From NCBI GenBank assembly GCA_015501055.1, contig JADNYV010000576.1:1-21331 (forward strand): DNA of 21,331 nucleotides, given 5' to 3'. The notes beneath the pieces are model-generated. The model did not search any database, was not told the DNA's origin, and saw only the letters and a list, made by a program, of their open reading frames with translations. Position 1 is the stretch's first letter. The number at the start of each line of letters is the position of its first letter. The translations under genes were made by a program, and so were the position numbers. This document shows, in pieces, positions 9,611 to 20,269 of the stretch. Source of the stretch: Mucidula mucida (lineage: Eukaryota; Basidiomycota; Agaricomycetes; Agaricales; Physalacriaceae).

Positions 9611-12506
9611 TCACTTTTTTGCAGACGACGAAGGATTCGGGTTATCCTTATCCTTGTCCTTGTCTTTCTCCTCTTCCAGCGGCGGAGATGGAGACGGAGA
9701 CGGTGACCGCGAGGTGGACGCCGCATAACCGGAGGAGGGCGTAGGCGAGCTAGCGCCCACGTTGAGCTTCTCGGGCGAAGATGATGATGGGGATGACGGA
9801 ATACTAGCACTATTGATTACAGACGAGGATTGGAACGTTAATGTATGCGACGTAGGCGTCGGCGCCGTCACCGTCGACGTCGAGTGCGTGTGCGCGTGAC
9901 GGTGGTGCGCGGTCGGGGTATGTGACGCCTCGCGAGAGTGCGAATGCAACGAGGATAACAAGGGAGCATGGCTTGACGAATAAATATCTTGCGGGATAGG
10001 AATAGAATAGTGATTATGCTGTTGGTATTGCGAAAGCAGGGGAGAGTGAGATCCAAGATTGGGGTATAGAACATGGGAGCGGGGAGACCTGGAACCGGTT
10101 TGGTAATATACAGTTGTAGCAGAGTCGGAGAAGTGTTGCGCGCTGGGGGACTCTGGTGACGGCGGTAACGGGACGGAGATAGCACCTGGGCTATGAGGCC
10201 ACGGAAAGCCTTTCATGGGGCGCGCGGGCCCGGAGGTTGAACGTTTTGAGACGTCGGATTGGTGAGGGAGAAGGCTGTCCAACGTTACTTTGGATGATGT
10301 TGGTGAGGAGTGTTGCGAAGGCTTAGGGAATCGCCCTCGGGGCAGCGGCAGCAATCGCGGAGGAGCGTCCGTCGTTAAATCCACGAGGCCGAGACCTGCC
10401 TTTGTCGTAGGAAATAACCATGAAGCCCGGCGCGCTATGGGTCCCATTGGCTGTGTTGAGCCTTCCGTAAACGACTGCACAGACATTACATCGTCAGACT
10501 CGGCAGCATCGGATCGCTCCTCGTCAGAGAAAATTTCACTGTTGCTCGACGAGCCATTGTGTGACGATTCGGGTTCGCGAGCATTGGTTGGTGCAGTGGC
10601 AAGAACAAGACCGTTCTCAAGTTGATCCTCAAAGAAGATCTGATCAGCAGGCGGGGCATCTGGCGGCGGTGGGCTCGTCCATTTTCCACGTTTTGGTGCC
10701 ATATGATCTGGAGGAGGTCTTATTGACACAGGAGGGCGACTAGTGGGTTCTGAAAAGTTCGTAGGGGGTGAGAAGCGGTCGGCGCCTTTTGGCCGCATCG
10801 ACTGGTTTCCTACACTATACGGAGTTTGCGGTGGGAAGTTGGATAATCGGGGACCGGATGGACCGGGAGCAGAGACCAAGTCCTCGGCTTTGCGCTCATC
10901 ACAGAGCTCTGCCAGAGTGAGAATGGCGCGTTCAGGCCGGTTGGCTAGGACTCGACATGCGCGCATAAACTCCCCACGAATCTATGGGCAGGCATTAGTG
11001 CGATCAGGTGGAAGAGAAAATAGATATTCACAGTATACAAGCCGTCTTTGGTGACACATCGAGCGACATTAAAATCAGTTTCGAAAGGATCCTGACGTGT
11101 GGTCGTGAGATTTACAACGGAAGGATCATGCTAGTTATTACCTCTATACAAAATCGATTGCGTTCCCGAGCATCGTTGTATCGACTAGACAGCTAAAATT
11201 GTACAATCAGACAATTCAAGGATTAAATGTGTAACAAGGACGTACATCGTTCTGCCATCCTTTGCTCTCCTTCTTCAGAAGACCTGCGCGTATGGACGCG
11301 ACACCAGTGTTGTACAAAAAGTCTCGGGAATAATAGCGAAAAAAGTCGATCAACCTGTAGAATCTCAGTTTAGAGGTCGACGAACGTGCTGATAACCTAC
11401 AACTCTGCAACGGTCTCGGTATTTTCTGAATGCCATCGCTGTCTCAAGAGATCAATGTCATCGAAGAACCATGTGTTAAAGCCACCAAGATGTGTGTCTT
11501 CCTAGCAGGTGACAGGTGGTCAGTATTATGGGACCGAAATGCTGAAAATAAGGACTAACTTTTGATATTGGGCGAAGGGGTGGCATATGTTGCAAATTTG
11601 GAAGAACGGGCGGGTTCTTAACGTGGACCAAAAAGTAAATGACGAGAAGGACGTATCCGTAGGAGGATAACGTGCCCTTGTAGGGTGAGTTGATTTTTCT
11701 GAAGATACTTGGTAGAAAGTTCGGTTTAATAAGCGAGATAAATACCTTCGCTTGCTCCAGACTTTGACTATGCGAGTATAAGCATATAAACAAGACGAAT
11801 ACAGATAAGACTTACGAAACAACACGAGCGTTCTCACTCGGGTTGGATCTATCATAGCGTAGCACATAAGGAGCCGAGTGTTCTCTAGGGCCAGTCGGTT
11901 CTCGAAACCAATGTCACAGGCGATGCCCAAGGGCAGCCCGGGCGATGGGTCTAGCGTGAGTTTGACGATGGGTATTCTGGCATGGGGCAACGGTTTGACG
12001 TGGAATTTCGTCTCTGTTGCTTATTCGTGAATAATTCTCTTCAATTCAAAACAAAAAGGAGCGTACCGCGTTCTAGCAAGTCCCCTAGCATAGTAACCAG
12101 GTCTGAAGCACTGAGTTTCTCGCTCGAATCGATCAGACAGCAGAGATCCATGTCTGATTGGCCAACCTGATTAGCCCCCGTCTATGCACGACGCGCTTCA
12201 CGCACCAGAATTGCGCAGGCTGAAGCCATTCGCTGTGCTCCCGAACGAGAGCAGACGGCTGTCTGGCTCGATCGTGCGAATAAGCCGCTCCAACAATTTG
12301 CGCACGTCTTCCTTGACTGCCATCTCCTCCGGCGTCGGTAATAGCTGAATTACAAAGTCGAACAGGCATTGCGAAAGCTCGGCCACAAAACGCGGCCGGG
12401 GTGGATGGCGAGGTGCATGTATGGGACTAGGGTGGCTCGGCGACCCCGACGATGACTGGCCATCGTGGTATATCGTGGGCGGACTCATTGTCTGTGTGTA
12501 GGCCAT
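9611..12506 (-). CDS. Cid1-type terminal nucleotidyltransferase (non-canonical poly(A)/poly(U) polymerase)
   Basis: Ten exons on the minus strand: 12506-12206, 12153-12067, 12013-11816, 11767-11746, 11698-11560, 11501-11401, 11354-11246, 11192-11142, 11091-11032, 10981-9611; 812 residues. Enzymes of this DNA polymerase beta-like superfamily add uridines or adenines to RNA 3' ends, marking RNAs for decay or control. The core shows FGSTANGFSLRNSDMDLCCL: the GS motif at Gly89-Ser90 and catalytic Asp101 and Asp103. The third Asp is in GIACDIGFEN (Asp163). The PAP-associated domain has KVWSKRRKINSPYKGTLSSY, LVHVKNPPVLPNLQ, NTWFFDD and DFFRYYSRDF, and a nucleotide-recognition-like end VTKDGLYTIRGEFMRACRVL. 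Exon 4 is a 22-nt microexon. The last ~430 residues are low complexity (Ser/Pro rich, ending with KD repeats) and probably disordered. Substrate preference (U or A) cannot be fixed from sequence. The start could be the second Met, seven codons in. Confidence 0.9.
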
Positions 12507-13668
12507 TCTGTTCGTGCTCGTCGTCGGCTATGGGCGACAAGGACAGCGACGGTGGCCAAGGATAAGCCTTGCGTGTTGTAAGTAGGTGCGAGAGAGGACT
12601 TCCTAAAATGGTCGTGGGCACCGCCACAGTTTATGCGCGTAAACGTCGCCGCTTTCTCGCGTTTGTCTTTGGCGTCAATGCATTTAAAGAATATGGACCC
12701 ATTGCTGTGCTCTATGGCAGAATGCGCTCAAAGAGAAAGTCACGGCACTCTTCTATTTCCGCAAAGGTCCAAGTATGCTCAAAGCTTAAAATCTCAGATA
12801 ATGATACATATGCTTTGAGGTGAAATGAAGGTTGACATTCGACAATTACTCCTTCATTGAAGGAAAACAAAAATTCAGAACAAGAGGGTGATAGGAATGT
12901 CCTTGCCTTTGTGAATAGACAGCGGTGCCGACGAGTTTCGTCGAACGATTAAGGTTCGCCACACGCGCTACCGTGTAAGACGGTGCGGAGAGCGGGCTTT
13001 GAGAACGCTTAGATCGCGTTTCAGAGTCACCTCCCTTTAAGCGGTTCAAACATAAAACAAGCGAAATTGGGGTCTTCAAAGCGTGGTCAACATGCTGTCG
13101 ATATGCAGATGATAGGAAACACACGTGAAGTTCGGTGTAGGCCAAAAGGCACTACGAGCCCCATGCGTGTACTCTACATAATGGTTTATCTCATCCTTCA
13201 GGAGAAAGTCGAATTATTGATATTGTGGCAGAGTTTGAGTTTCCACTTGATCCCGTCCGATATATGCTACATCCAACCGCTCTAACACCCGCGTACATTG
13301 TGAATTACTCGAGAGGAGGATTAACAAGTGCGATGCGAAGAGTGCGGGGACAATCGTACTTGTATGTGACGCCCCCGAAAGTTAAGAATCATCACAGACT
13401 TCACTTGGTGCTTGAGCCTGTCAATCTGGGTTCAGTAGGAGACTTTAAATACTTGTTAGAGCGTTCACCTTCAGGTTTCCTGCTAGTACATGGCAGGTGA
13501 GGTCGGAACCGATAAATCGCACTGTCATTGCCATCTTGCGAGATATTCCTGTGGGAAGGTCGAGATCGACGCCGGGAGACAGAAGGACAATGATTGACGC
13601 GTATAGTAACGTCAAAAGAACAAGGCTCGTATTGGAGGATCTCTTACATGTAAGATTATGTCTAGAAA
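12507..13668. other. 1.16 kb stretch without a recognised gene
   Basis: This region holds the promoter of the Cid1-like gene and the 3' flank of LSM7. The longest protein-like frame is on the plus strand, open from about 13139 after a TAG to a TGA at 13498-13500 (about 120 codons). It contains SRIIDIVAEFEFPLDPVRYM and later HHRLHLVLEPVNLG, but no splice partners or family are evident. A second plus frame at 12569-12823 and a minus frame at 12846-13145 look like chance ORFs. No tRNA or long repeat was seen. Confidence 0.35.
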
Positions 13669-14183
13669 CTACTCGGGAGCAAGGAAAGGATTTTCGATTT
13701 CTTCAGAGCCATCGACAGGACTGAGAAGTGTTATTGTTGGCCCTCTTAGAACGACCAAGCCAAGGGTGCGTTTGTGTATTTGTGGCTCTGCAAGATCTGT
13801 TAGCACAAGAAAGGACGATCTCTATAAGCGCACCAAGTATTTCCTCTTCGACTTCATCAAGCACGAGGTTGAGTAGCTGATCGTACCCTTTGAGCGTGCC
13901 AGTGACTGGACGGAAATGAGAACACAGGGCAGCAAAACGAGGCAGCGGCGTACCTTCCCGTCCACCAGTGAATTTAACGCGGATGCGTTCGTTAACATAC
14001 TTTGAGAGATCGAGGATGGCCTCGCGTTTAGGTTTGTCTAGAGCGGCGCCTGAAGAAATGGGAGTGCCGCGACCGCCTCTTATGCTGCCGCCTCGGGCGC
14101 CTCTGGGTGCTGAGCCACGACCCTAGCTTTTAGTTGACATCAAGGCTGCCGATGGAGACGAAATGACTGACTCGGTCTGCCAT
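13669..14183 (-). CDS. LSM7: U6 snRNA-associated Sm-like protein LSm7
   Basis: Four exons on the minus strand: 14183-14172, 14122-13954, 13905-13834, 13787-13669; 123 residues. LSm7 is a subunit of the Lsm2-8 ring on U6 snRNA (nuclear splicing) and the Lsm1-7 ring that binds oligo(A/U) mRNA ends for decapping (cytoplasm). An RG-rich N-terminus (MADRGRGSAPRGARGG) leads into the Sm fold: Sm1 motif KREAILDLSKYVNERIRVKF with GGREVTGTLKGYDQLLNLVL, and Sm2 motif as LGLVVLRGPTITLLSPVDG. It ends EEIENPFLAPE, the usual LSm7 tail. The 12-nt first exon (Met-Ala-Asp-Arg) was chosen because the frame upstream of exon 2 has a TAG and the 49-nt intron between has GTCAGT and CTAG ends. The last intron has two in-frame acceptors 9 nt apart (13797 and 13788); the second has the better branch-point spacing. 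Confidence 0.93.
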
Positions 14184-14431
14184 GGGGGTAGTCAGATAAC
14201 AAAGAGTAACAAAAGAGTTGAAACTGAGTGATGGAAGGTCAAAGAGCCTGGTCGTTGGTCACTGCGAGAAAATTCAAAGTCACGCACCCACAAATCTTGC
14301 TCCCCATCACCTGGACCACCACCATCGTTTCCTCTCTCTTTCACTGCCGCCGCCGCCGTAGTCCTGCACGGCATTGAAAAAAGCTTTTTTGTCTTGTGCT
14401 CATCGTTCACCCGCCGTTCTCGCCACCAGCC
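14184..14431. promoter_or_regulatory. Divergent promoter region of LSM7 and importin beta
   Basis: About 248 nt separate the two divergent start codons. The part next to the importin ATG is C/T-rich, with GCC repeats near 14347-14356, typical of strong fungal promoters without a clear TATA box. Shared regulation is inferred from layout only. Confidence 0.35.
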
Positions 14432-17400
14432 ATGAATGCAACCGACCTCCTCGCCAATACCCTGTCTCCAGGTGAGCCGTTTACTGTTGCGCGTCCCATC
14501 TGCCACACAATGCCAACAATGCCGTCTTTTCTCTTATCTAGATGCAAATACGCGTCAGGATGCCACCCAGCAGCTCGAGAATGCCTCCCGGGAAAACTAC
14601 GCACGTCGTCCTCTGCTCTCCGTCGACTAGCCCATCTAATCACAGTCTACTCTTTTTCTTTTCTTTTTGTAGCCCCAATACATGCTCATGCTCTCTGCCG
14701 TCCTCCTGGACGAATCGAACGCCCTCCACGTTCGTAATGCTGCAGGGCTCGCCCTCAAGAATGCCTTGACAGCCAGGGTGCGACTATTCCTTCTCGATGG
14801 CCCTTTACCGTTCTTACCATCTCTACAAAGGAATCTTCGCGGCAATCCGAGTACAGCCAACGCTGGATAAGTCTAGACCTCAACACAAAGAACAAGATCA
14901 AGCAGGATGCCCTTATGACCCTCGCATCCCCCAATCTAAAGGCCGGCCAGTTTGCTTCCCAGGTCGTCGCTGCCATCGCTGCAGTCGAACTGCCTCAGGA
15001 CCAATGGCCAGAACTCATTACTATCCTCCTCGGCTTCGTCAACAACCAGCCCAACACCAACTTGAAAATCGCCACTTTACAGACTATCGGCTTTATCTGC
15101 GAAACAATAGTGCGTTTCATGGTCTTAAATGCTTCCGGGCGTCTAATTGAGCACTCTACAGAAACCCGAAATCCTCAGCCTACGTGCCAACGACATCTTA
15201 ACAGCAGTAATCCATGGCGCCAGGAAGGAGGAACCATCGCCCGACGTTCAGCTGGCCGCCATTCATTCTCTTTTCAACTCTCTAGAGTTCGTACGAGACA
15301 ATTTTGATAGAGATGTACGTTCAATTCGGCGCTCCAGACCGCTGCTGACCGTCGTTTAGGGCGAGCGTAATTACATCATGCAAGTTGTATGCGAGGCTAC
15401 TCAGAGCGGCTCCGTTTCTGTTCAAGTTGGCGCCTTTGAATGTCTCGTACGAATTATGAGTTTGTATTATGACAAAATGGGTTTCTACATGGAGCAAGCA
15501 TTATTCGGAGTGAGCGCCACTTTTTCATGGTCCTCTTCTCGCCAAGCTGATACTTTTTTCTGTCTAGTTGACGGTCGTTGGCATGAACCACGCTGATGAA
15601 CGAGTTGCTCTCCAAGCTGTTGAGTTTTGGTCGACAGTTTGTGAAGAAGAAATTGAGCTTAGCCTTGAAGCACAAGAGGTGCGGGTCTATGCTCTATCGA
15701 TTCCGATTGGCTGATCTATTTCCAAGGCTATCGAGTTTGGCGAACAGCCAGAGCGCGATTCGCGTCATTTTGCTCGGATCGCATTGCCAGAAATCATTCC
15801 AGTTCTGTTAAGATTGCTCACCAAGCAAGAAGAAGATGCCGACGAAGACGAATGGAACGTCTCGATGGCTGCTGGGACATGTTTGAGCCTACTGTCCGGT
15901 GCTGTCCAAGATGCTATCGTCCCCGCGGTGCTGCCCTTCATCGAGGCCAACATCACCAACCAAGACTGGCATCACCGTGAAGCTGCCGTTATGGCCTTCG
16001 GCTCGGTTCTTGAAGGACCCGACCCATCAGTTCTGACGCCGCTCGCAGAGCAGGCCCTGCCCACGCTGATTAGCATGATGACCGACGCCAACACTCATGT
16101 CAAGGACACAACGGCTTGGACCCTTGGGCGTATATGTGAACTGCTCATTAATGTGATCAAGCCTGATATGCAGCTGCATCCGTTGATATCTGCGCTCGTG
16201 AATGGCTTGTCTGACAGCCCGAGAATCGTGACCAACTGCGCTTGGGCGCTGATGAACTTGGCAGACCAGTTCTCGGTCTACTACGAGGAGGACACTGAGG
16301 CAACTCAATCAGGGCCTTTGTCACCATATTACGAGGGTGTTGTACAGGCACTCCTTCGCGTCACTGAAAGGTTGGATTCATCCTATTCCAGAAAACTATG
16401 GGCTAACTCTTTCCCATAGCGCATCGAATGAGTCCAACTATCGTACGGCTGCTTACGAGGCCATGACATCCTATTTAACACATGCGACCCCGGACGCTAT
16501 TCTTGTTGTACAAAACACCGTCGTTACCATTCTCCAGCGAATGGAGCATCTTCTGGGTTTGCATGTACGTCGTAGCGTTTATCCTGTTATATCAATTCTC
16601 ACTCACAGCTTTGTAGAACCAAATCGTCGGCGTTGACGACCAAAACAATTGGAATGAACTCCAAAGCAACATCTGTTCTGTCGTTATTGTAAGCTCATTT
16701 CCACAACATCTGTCTTTCCTTTAACAGGTCTTCTGTTCAGTGCGTCGTGCGCAAACTTGGAAATGGAATTCAGCCTCTAGCAGACCGTATCATGACATTG
16801 GTTTTACAGCTAATCCAAGCAGCTGGCAAGACTTCGACAGTTCTAGAAGATGCTTTCCTCGTTGTCGGCGCACTTGCCTCCGGTAAGTCAATCGCAACCC
16901 GTCGATATCGCCGTCGCTCACCTTCTTCATTCTAGCGCTCGAGTCTGCCTTCGCTCCTTATATCAGCGCCTTCCTGCCGTTCTTGTACCCGGCGCTCAAG
17001 GCTCACGAAGACACACAACTATGTACCGTCGCTGTCGGTATTATTGGCGACATATCCCGCGCTCTTGGCGAGCAAAGCGCTCAATATGCCCACTCATTCA
17101 TGACGGTCCTCCTCGAGAACCTCCAAAGCGAAGTTTTGAATCGTAACGTCAAGATTACTATTCTATCGTGTTTTGGCGACATTGCGCTTGCAATTGGGCC
17201 AAACTTCGAGCCTTTCCTTGAAACAACAATGAGCGTTCTGAAACAGGCGGGCGGTCTTGAGGTCAACCCAGTACGTGTTTTTCCTTTTCATTTTCAGCTC
17301 TCCCTCATTTCGATGAAGCTTGACTATGACCTTGTGGACTACGTGGCTCAATTGCGTGAGGGTATCCTGGAGGCTTATACCGGCATCGTCACTGGTCTAA

Positions 17401-17779
17401 AGAACACTCCCAAAGGTTGGTTTGTATGAGCTCTCAATCGTGATTCTGTGCTCATCGCTTGGTAGTGGAAATTCTGCTCCCGTATGCGAACGCCATCCTT
17501 GAGCTCATCTTCCACTCTTTAAGTGATGAAGAGCGCTCCGAAAGCGTCGTAAAATTGTCCTGTGGGCTCATTGGAGACCTCGCCGATTGCTTCCCTAGCG
17601 GCCAGCTGAAGGCTGCTCTCTTGCAGCAATGGGTTGCTAACGAGCTCCGTGCTAGAACTCGCATGAACTCTGAGACAAAGAAGACGATGCGTTGGGCCAG
17701 AGAGGTTTGTGTTTTCTGCATTCTAATCGCTGTACTGTACTCAATGATTCTGCAGATGGTTAAAATTGCAACGCAATAG
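14432..17779 (+). CDS. KAP95: Importin subunit beta-1 (karyopherin beta, Kap95-like)
   Basis: Fifteen exons: 14432-14471, 14542-14600, 14673-14777, 14831-15109, 15162-15314, 15360-15509, 15568-15678, 15727-16370, 16420-16564, 16617-16688, 16741-16882, 16936-17270, 17319-17415, 17466-17704, 17756-17779; 864 residues, close to yeast Kap95 (861) and the human protein (876). It carries cargo with importin alpha through nuclear pores and is released by RanGTP. The N-terminal importin-beta domain contains RQDATQQLENASRENYPQYM and NAAGLALKNALTAR. HEAT repeats follow throughout, including ALPEIIPVLLRLLTKQEED with the acidic EEDADEDEW, the WHHREAAVMAFGSVLEGP repeat and DTTAWTLGRICE. The tail is RMNSETKKTMRWAREMVKIA. 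The conserved frame requires intron 2 (14601-14672) to start with GC (TAC then GCACGT). Intron 12 has an alternative in-frame acceptor ending at 17297 that would add seven residues. All domains are intact. Confidence 0.96.
14601..14672 (+). other. Non-canonical GC-AG intron of the importin beta gene
   Basis: The exon ends ENY (TAC) and resumes PQYM (CCC CAA TAC), both phase 0. The donor must be GCACGT, because the nearest GT dinucleotides (14605 and 14608) are in phase 1 and would break the frame. The acceptor TTTTTGTAG follows a strong T-rich tract. Confidence 0.8.
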
Positions 17780-18364
17780 ATGCTATCGTCTTTGTTCTTC
17801 CTTTCCTTCTTCCGAGCTTTCCCTTTCCATTGATACTCCCGGTGCATGCAATCTACATTCCCATTTTACTTTTACGACGTACACTAGCCATCTCAAGGAG
17901 GCACTATAGTCATTGCATGTATAGAAGGCAGCGTATATGCTGTCCCGTCCACGTCTTAATCTTCTCTTTCCCTTGTCTTTTGGTTTTTGCAACACATCCT
18001 GTCAATCAACGCTTGTATCCGCTACTCAGTTTTGTTCTTTTTTTTCTGGCAATTGAATCTTCCCTCCTCCCACACTTTGCATGTATTTGGACTGTGATTT
18101 TGAGTTCATACTGTAACCTTATGCTGTACTTTACTCGCTGTGTATTTGCAAGGATTTTCTTCTGTGGCTATGGTTTGGCGAGGTGCGCGTCATCCACAGG
18201 CAGCTATCGATTCCCTCACGGCCATATCCACAATCATGGCTAATGTCAACAGAGCGAAGCGGAGTCAGGGCTTGTGATGATCGATGATCAGTGATAATTG
18301 CCGGCCGGTTACTTAATCCCTCCTACTGCCGTGACTCGTTAAACTTTTGTTGGTTCGCTCTTCG
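17780..18364. other. Intergenic region: importin 3' end and HIS7 promoter
   Basis: This 585-nt stretch is rich in T and C, as expected for a fungal 3' UTR and promoter. A long plus-strand frame (17830-18243) is open only because of that composition and lacks an ATG at its start. I see no RNA gene or repeat. Confidence 0.5.
18332..18337 (+). promoter_or_regulatory. Possible Gcn4/Cpc1-like site upstream of HIS7
   Basis: TGACTC followed by G matches six of seven bases of the TGACTCA box used by general amino acid control factors in fungi. It lies 27 nt before the HIS7 ATG, unusually close. The match is short and could be chance. Confidence 0.25.
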
Positions 18365-20096
18365 ATGGGTCTCTACCTCCTCGATTATGGCGCTGGAAAT
18401 GTGCAGAGTCTGGCCAACACGGTGTCTACTCTGGGACATAAATTCACCTGGATATCCAGTCCAGAGGACTTCAAGCTTGCTACGGTCAGTTGAAATTCCT
18501 CCTCATAATGATTGCGCCCTCAATTCTCTCTAGTCTCTCGTGTTTCCCGGTGTAGGTGCATTTGAGAGTGCCATTGAAAATCTTACACAAAAAGGGCTTC
18601 TTGAACCGCTGCGAGAGTATATCCTATCAGGTCGGCCTTACTTTGGAATATGTATCGGCATGCAGGTTCTCTTCGAATCCTCCACCGAGTCGCCTACACC
18701 TGGATTGGGAATCGTGCCTTTGCCCATAACGCGGTTCGATGATGCGGATAAGGCCGTGCCTCATATGGGTTGGAACGTATCGCATCTCCTACACTCCGAC
18801 GACCCAGAACACATCCACGATTCAACATTTTACTACTTTGTCCATTCATATTGTGCCAAATACGATCCGAAACACTACCCAGCGGCTGCCCAATGGGCAT
18901 ACACGACGACACAATACGGCCAGGAACTGTTTATGTCGTCTATTCGCAAGGCGAACGTATTCGCGACTCAATTCCATCCTGAAAAGTCTGGCGCGGCGGG
19001 CTTAGCATTCCTCGATGCTTGGCTGCGAAAGCCAGAGTCGGCGCACTCTTCGAGTCCTGGCGCGACATCTATACCACCGACTCTCCCACCGCGCGTCGTC
19101 AAGCCTAAACCCCAGCACCAGCTGACCAAACGTATCATCGCGTGTATGGATGTCCGCGCAAACGACTCAGGAGACCTCCTCGTAACAAAAGGAGATCAAT
19201 ACGATGTACGCGAAAAACAGGCCTCCGATACTGTTACAGCTACGACTGGGGGTGCCGTTCGCAACCTTGGAAAGCCCGTCACATTGGCAGAGCAGTACTA
19301 CAAGGACGGCGCGGACGAGTTGTGTTTGCTGAACATCACGTCGTTCCGCCACTCGCCCCTCCGGGATCAGCCTATGCTCGCCGTAGTACGCGCTGCTGCA
19401 GAACGCGTCTTCGTACCGCTGACAATAGGCGGCGGTATCAAAGACAGTGTCGACCCCGACGGGACGAAGCACCCCGCTCTAGAGGTCGCGGGGACCTACT
19501 TCCGCGCTGGGGCTGATAAAGTGAGTATCGGCAGCGAGGCGGTGATTGCGGTAGAGCGGATGCTCGCAAACGGGGGGAGGGGCGATGGGACTAGCGCTAT
19601 TGAGACGATTGCGCATGCGTACGGGCGACAGGCTGTGGTGTTTCTATTGACCCCCGAAGGGTCTATGTCGATTCAGAGACGTACGAGGGGCCCTACAAGG
19701 CTGAGGTTATCTGCGGTGAGCCTGGATCAAGTGAGAGCGGCAAGGCGTGGTGGTACCAGTGCACGATCTCGGGTGGGCGAGAGGCTCGCCCGCTATCTGT
19801 CGTCCAGCTTGCGAAAGGGGCGGAGAGGCTGGGTGCTGGGGAGCTCTTGGTGAACAGCATCGACCGGGACGGTTCGGGGTTGGGCTTTGATCTCGACTTG
19901 GTGCGGTTGGTAAATCTGCTGTCAGGATACCCGTTGTTGCAGCAGTGGCGCAGGGAGTAAGGAGCATTTTTTGGAGGTATTCCAAAAGACAGATGTTGAG
20001 TCGGCGTTGGCTGCGGGTATTTTCCACCGTAAGGAGGTTGGCATTGATGAGGTCAAGCAGTGTTTAGATGATAACCAGGTCAATGTTAGACGATAG
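18365..20096 (+). CDS. HIS7: Imidazole glycerol phosphate synthase, glutamine amidotransferase-cyclase (HisHF), frame broken three times
   Basis: Exon 1 18365-18484, intron 18485-18533 (49 nt), exon 2 18534-20096. This bifunctional enzyme of histidine biosynthesis makes ammonia from glutamine and uses it to convert PRFAR to imidazole glycerol phosphate and AICAR. The HisH half starts MGLYLLDYGAGNVQSLANT; the nucleophile is Cys80 in FGICIGMQ and the triad is completed by His188 and Glu190 in QFHPEKSG. A Pro-rich linker leads to HisF, with IIACMDV (Asp246, catalytic) and VPLTIGGGIKDS. Conserved cyclase sequence then continues in other frames: SIDPRRVYVDSETYEGPY after about 19641, SAVRIPVV after about 19913, and SGAGSKEHFLEVFQKTDVES after about 19942. 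Each step is one missing base, and the third returns to the first frame. Read as annotated, the frame diverges after Val at about 19640 and stops at 19853. With the three breaks the full length would be about 561 residues, as in yeast (552). Confidence 0.9.
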
Positions 20097-20269
20097 CATA
20101 TTGTAGAGTTAAGTACTAGTAAAATGTATGTTCAGCTTCTTCCTACACACTATATTACATTCAAATTGAGAGCTAACTTGGACTTGAATGTTGAATCCTA
20201 TGGCATTGCTCTACTCGTAATGATAAAGCTCGATGAAGGTCTCGTAAATAAAAAGGATTCACATGTAGA

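Noticed and set aside
17830..18243. 137-codon plus-strand frame between importin beta and HIS7
   Set aside because: It starts without ATG in a T/C-rich 3' UTR; the hydrophobic translation follows from base composition.
19635..19946. Programmed ribosomal frameshifting in HIS7
   Set aside because: Three separate shifts would be needed, none at a known slippery site, and no HIS7 homologue is known to use it.
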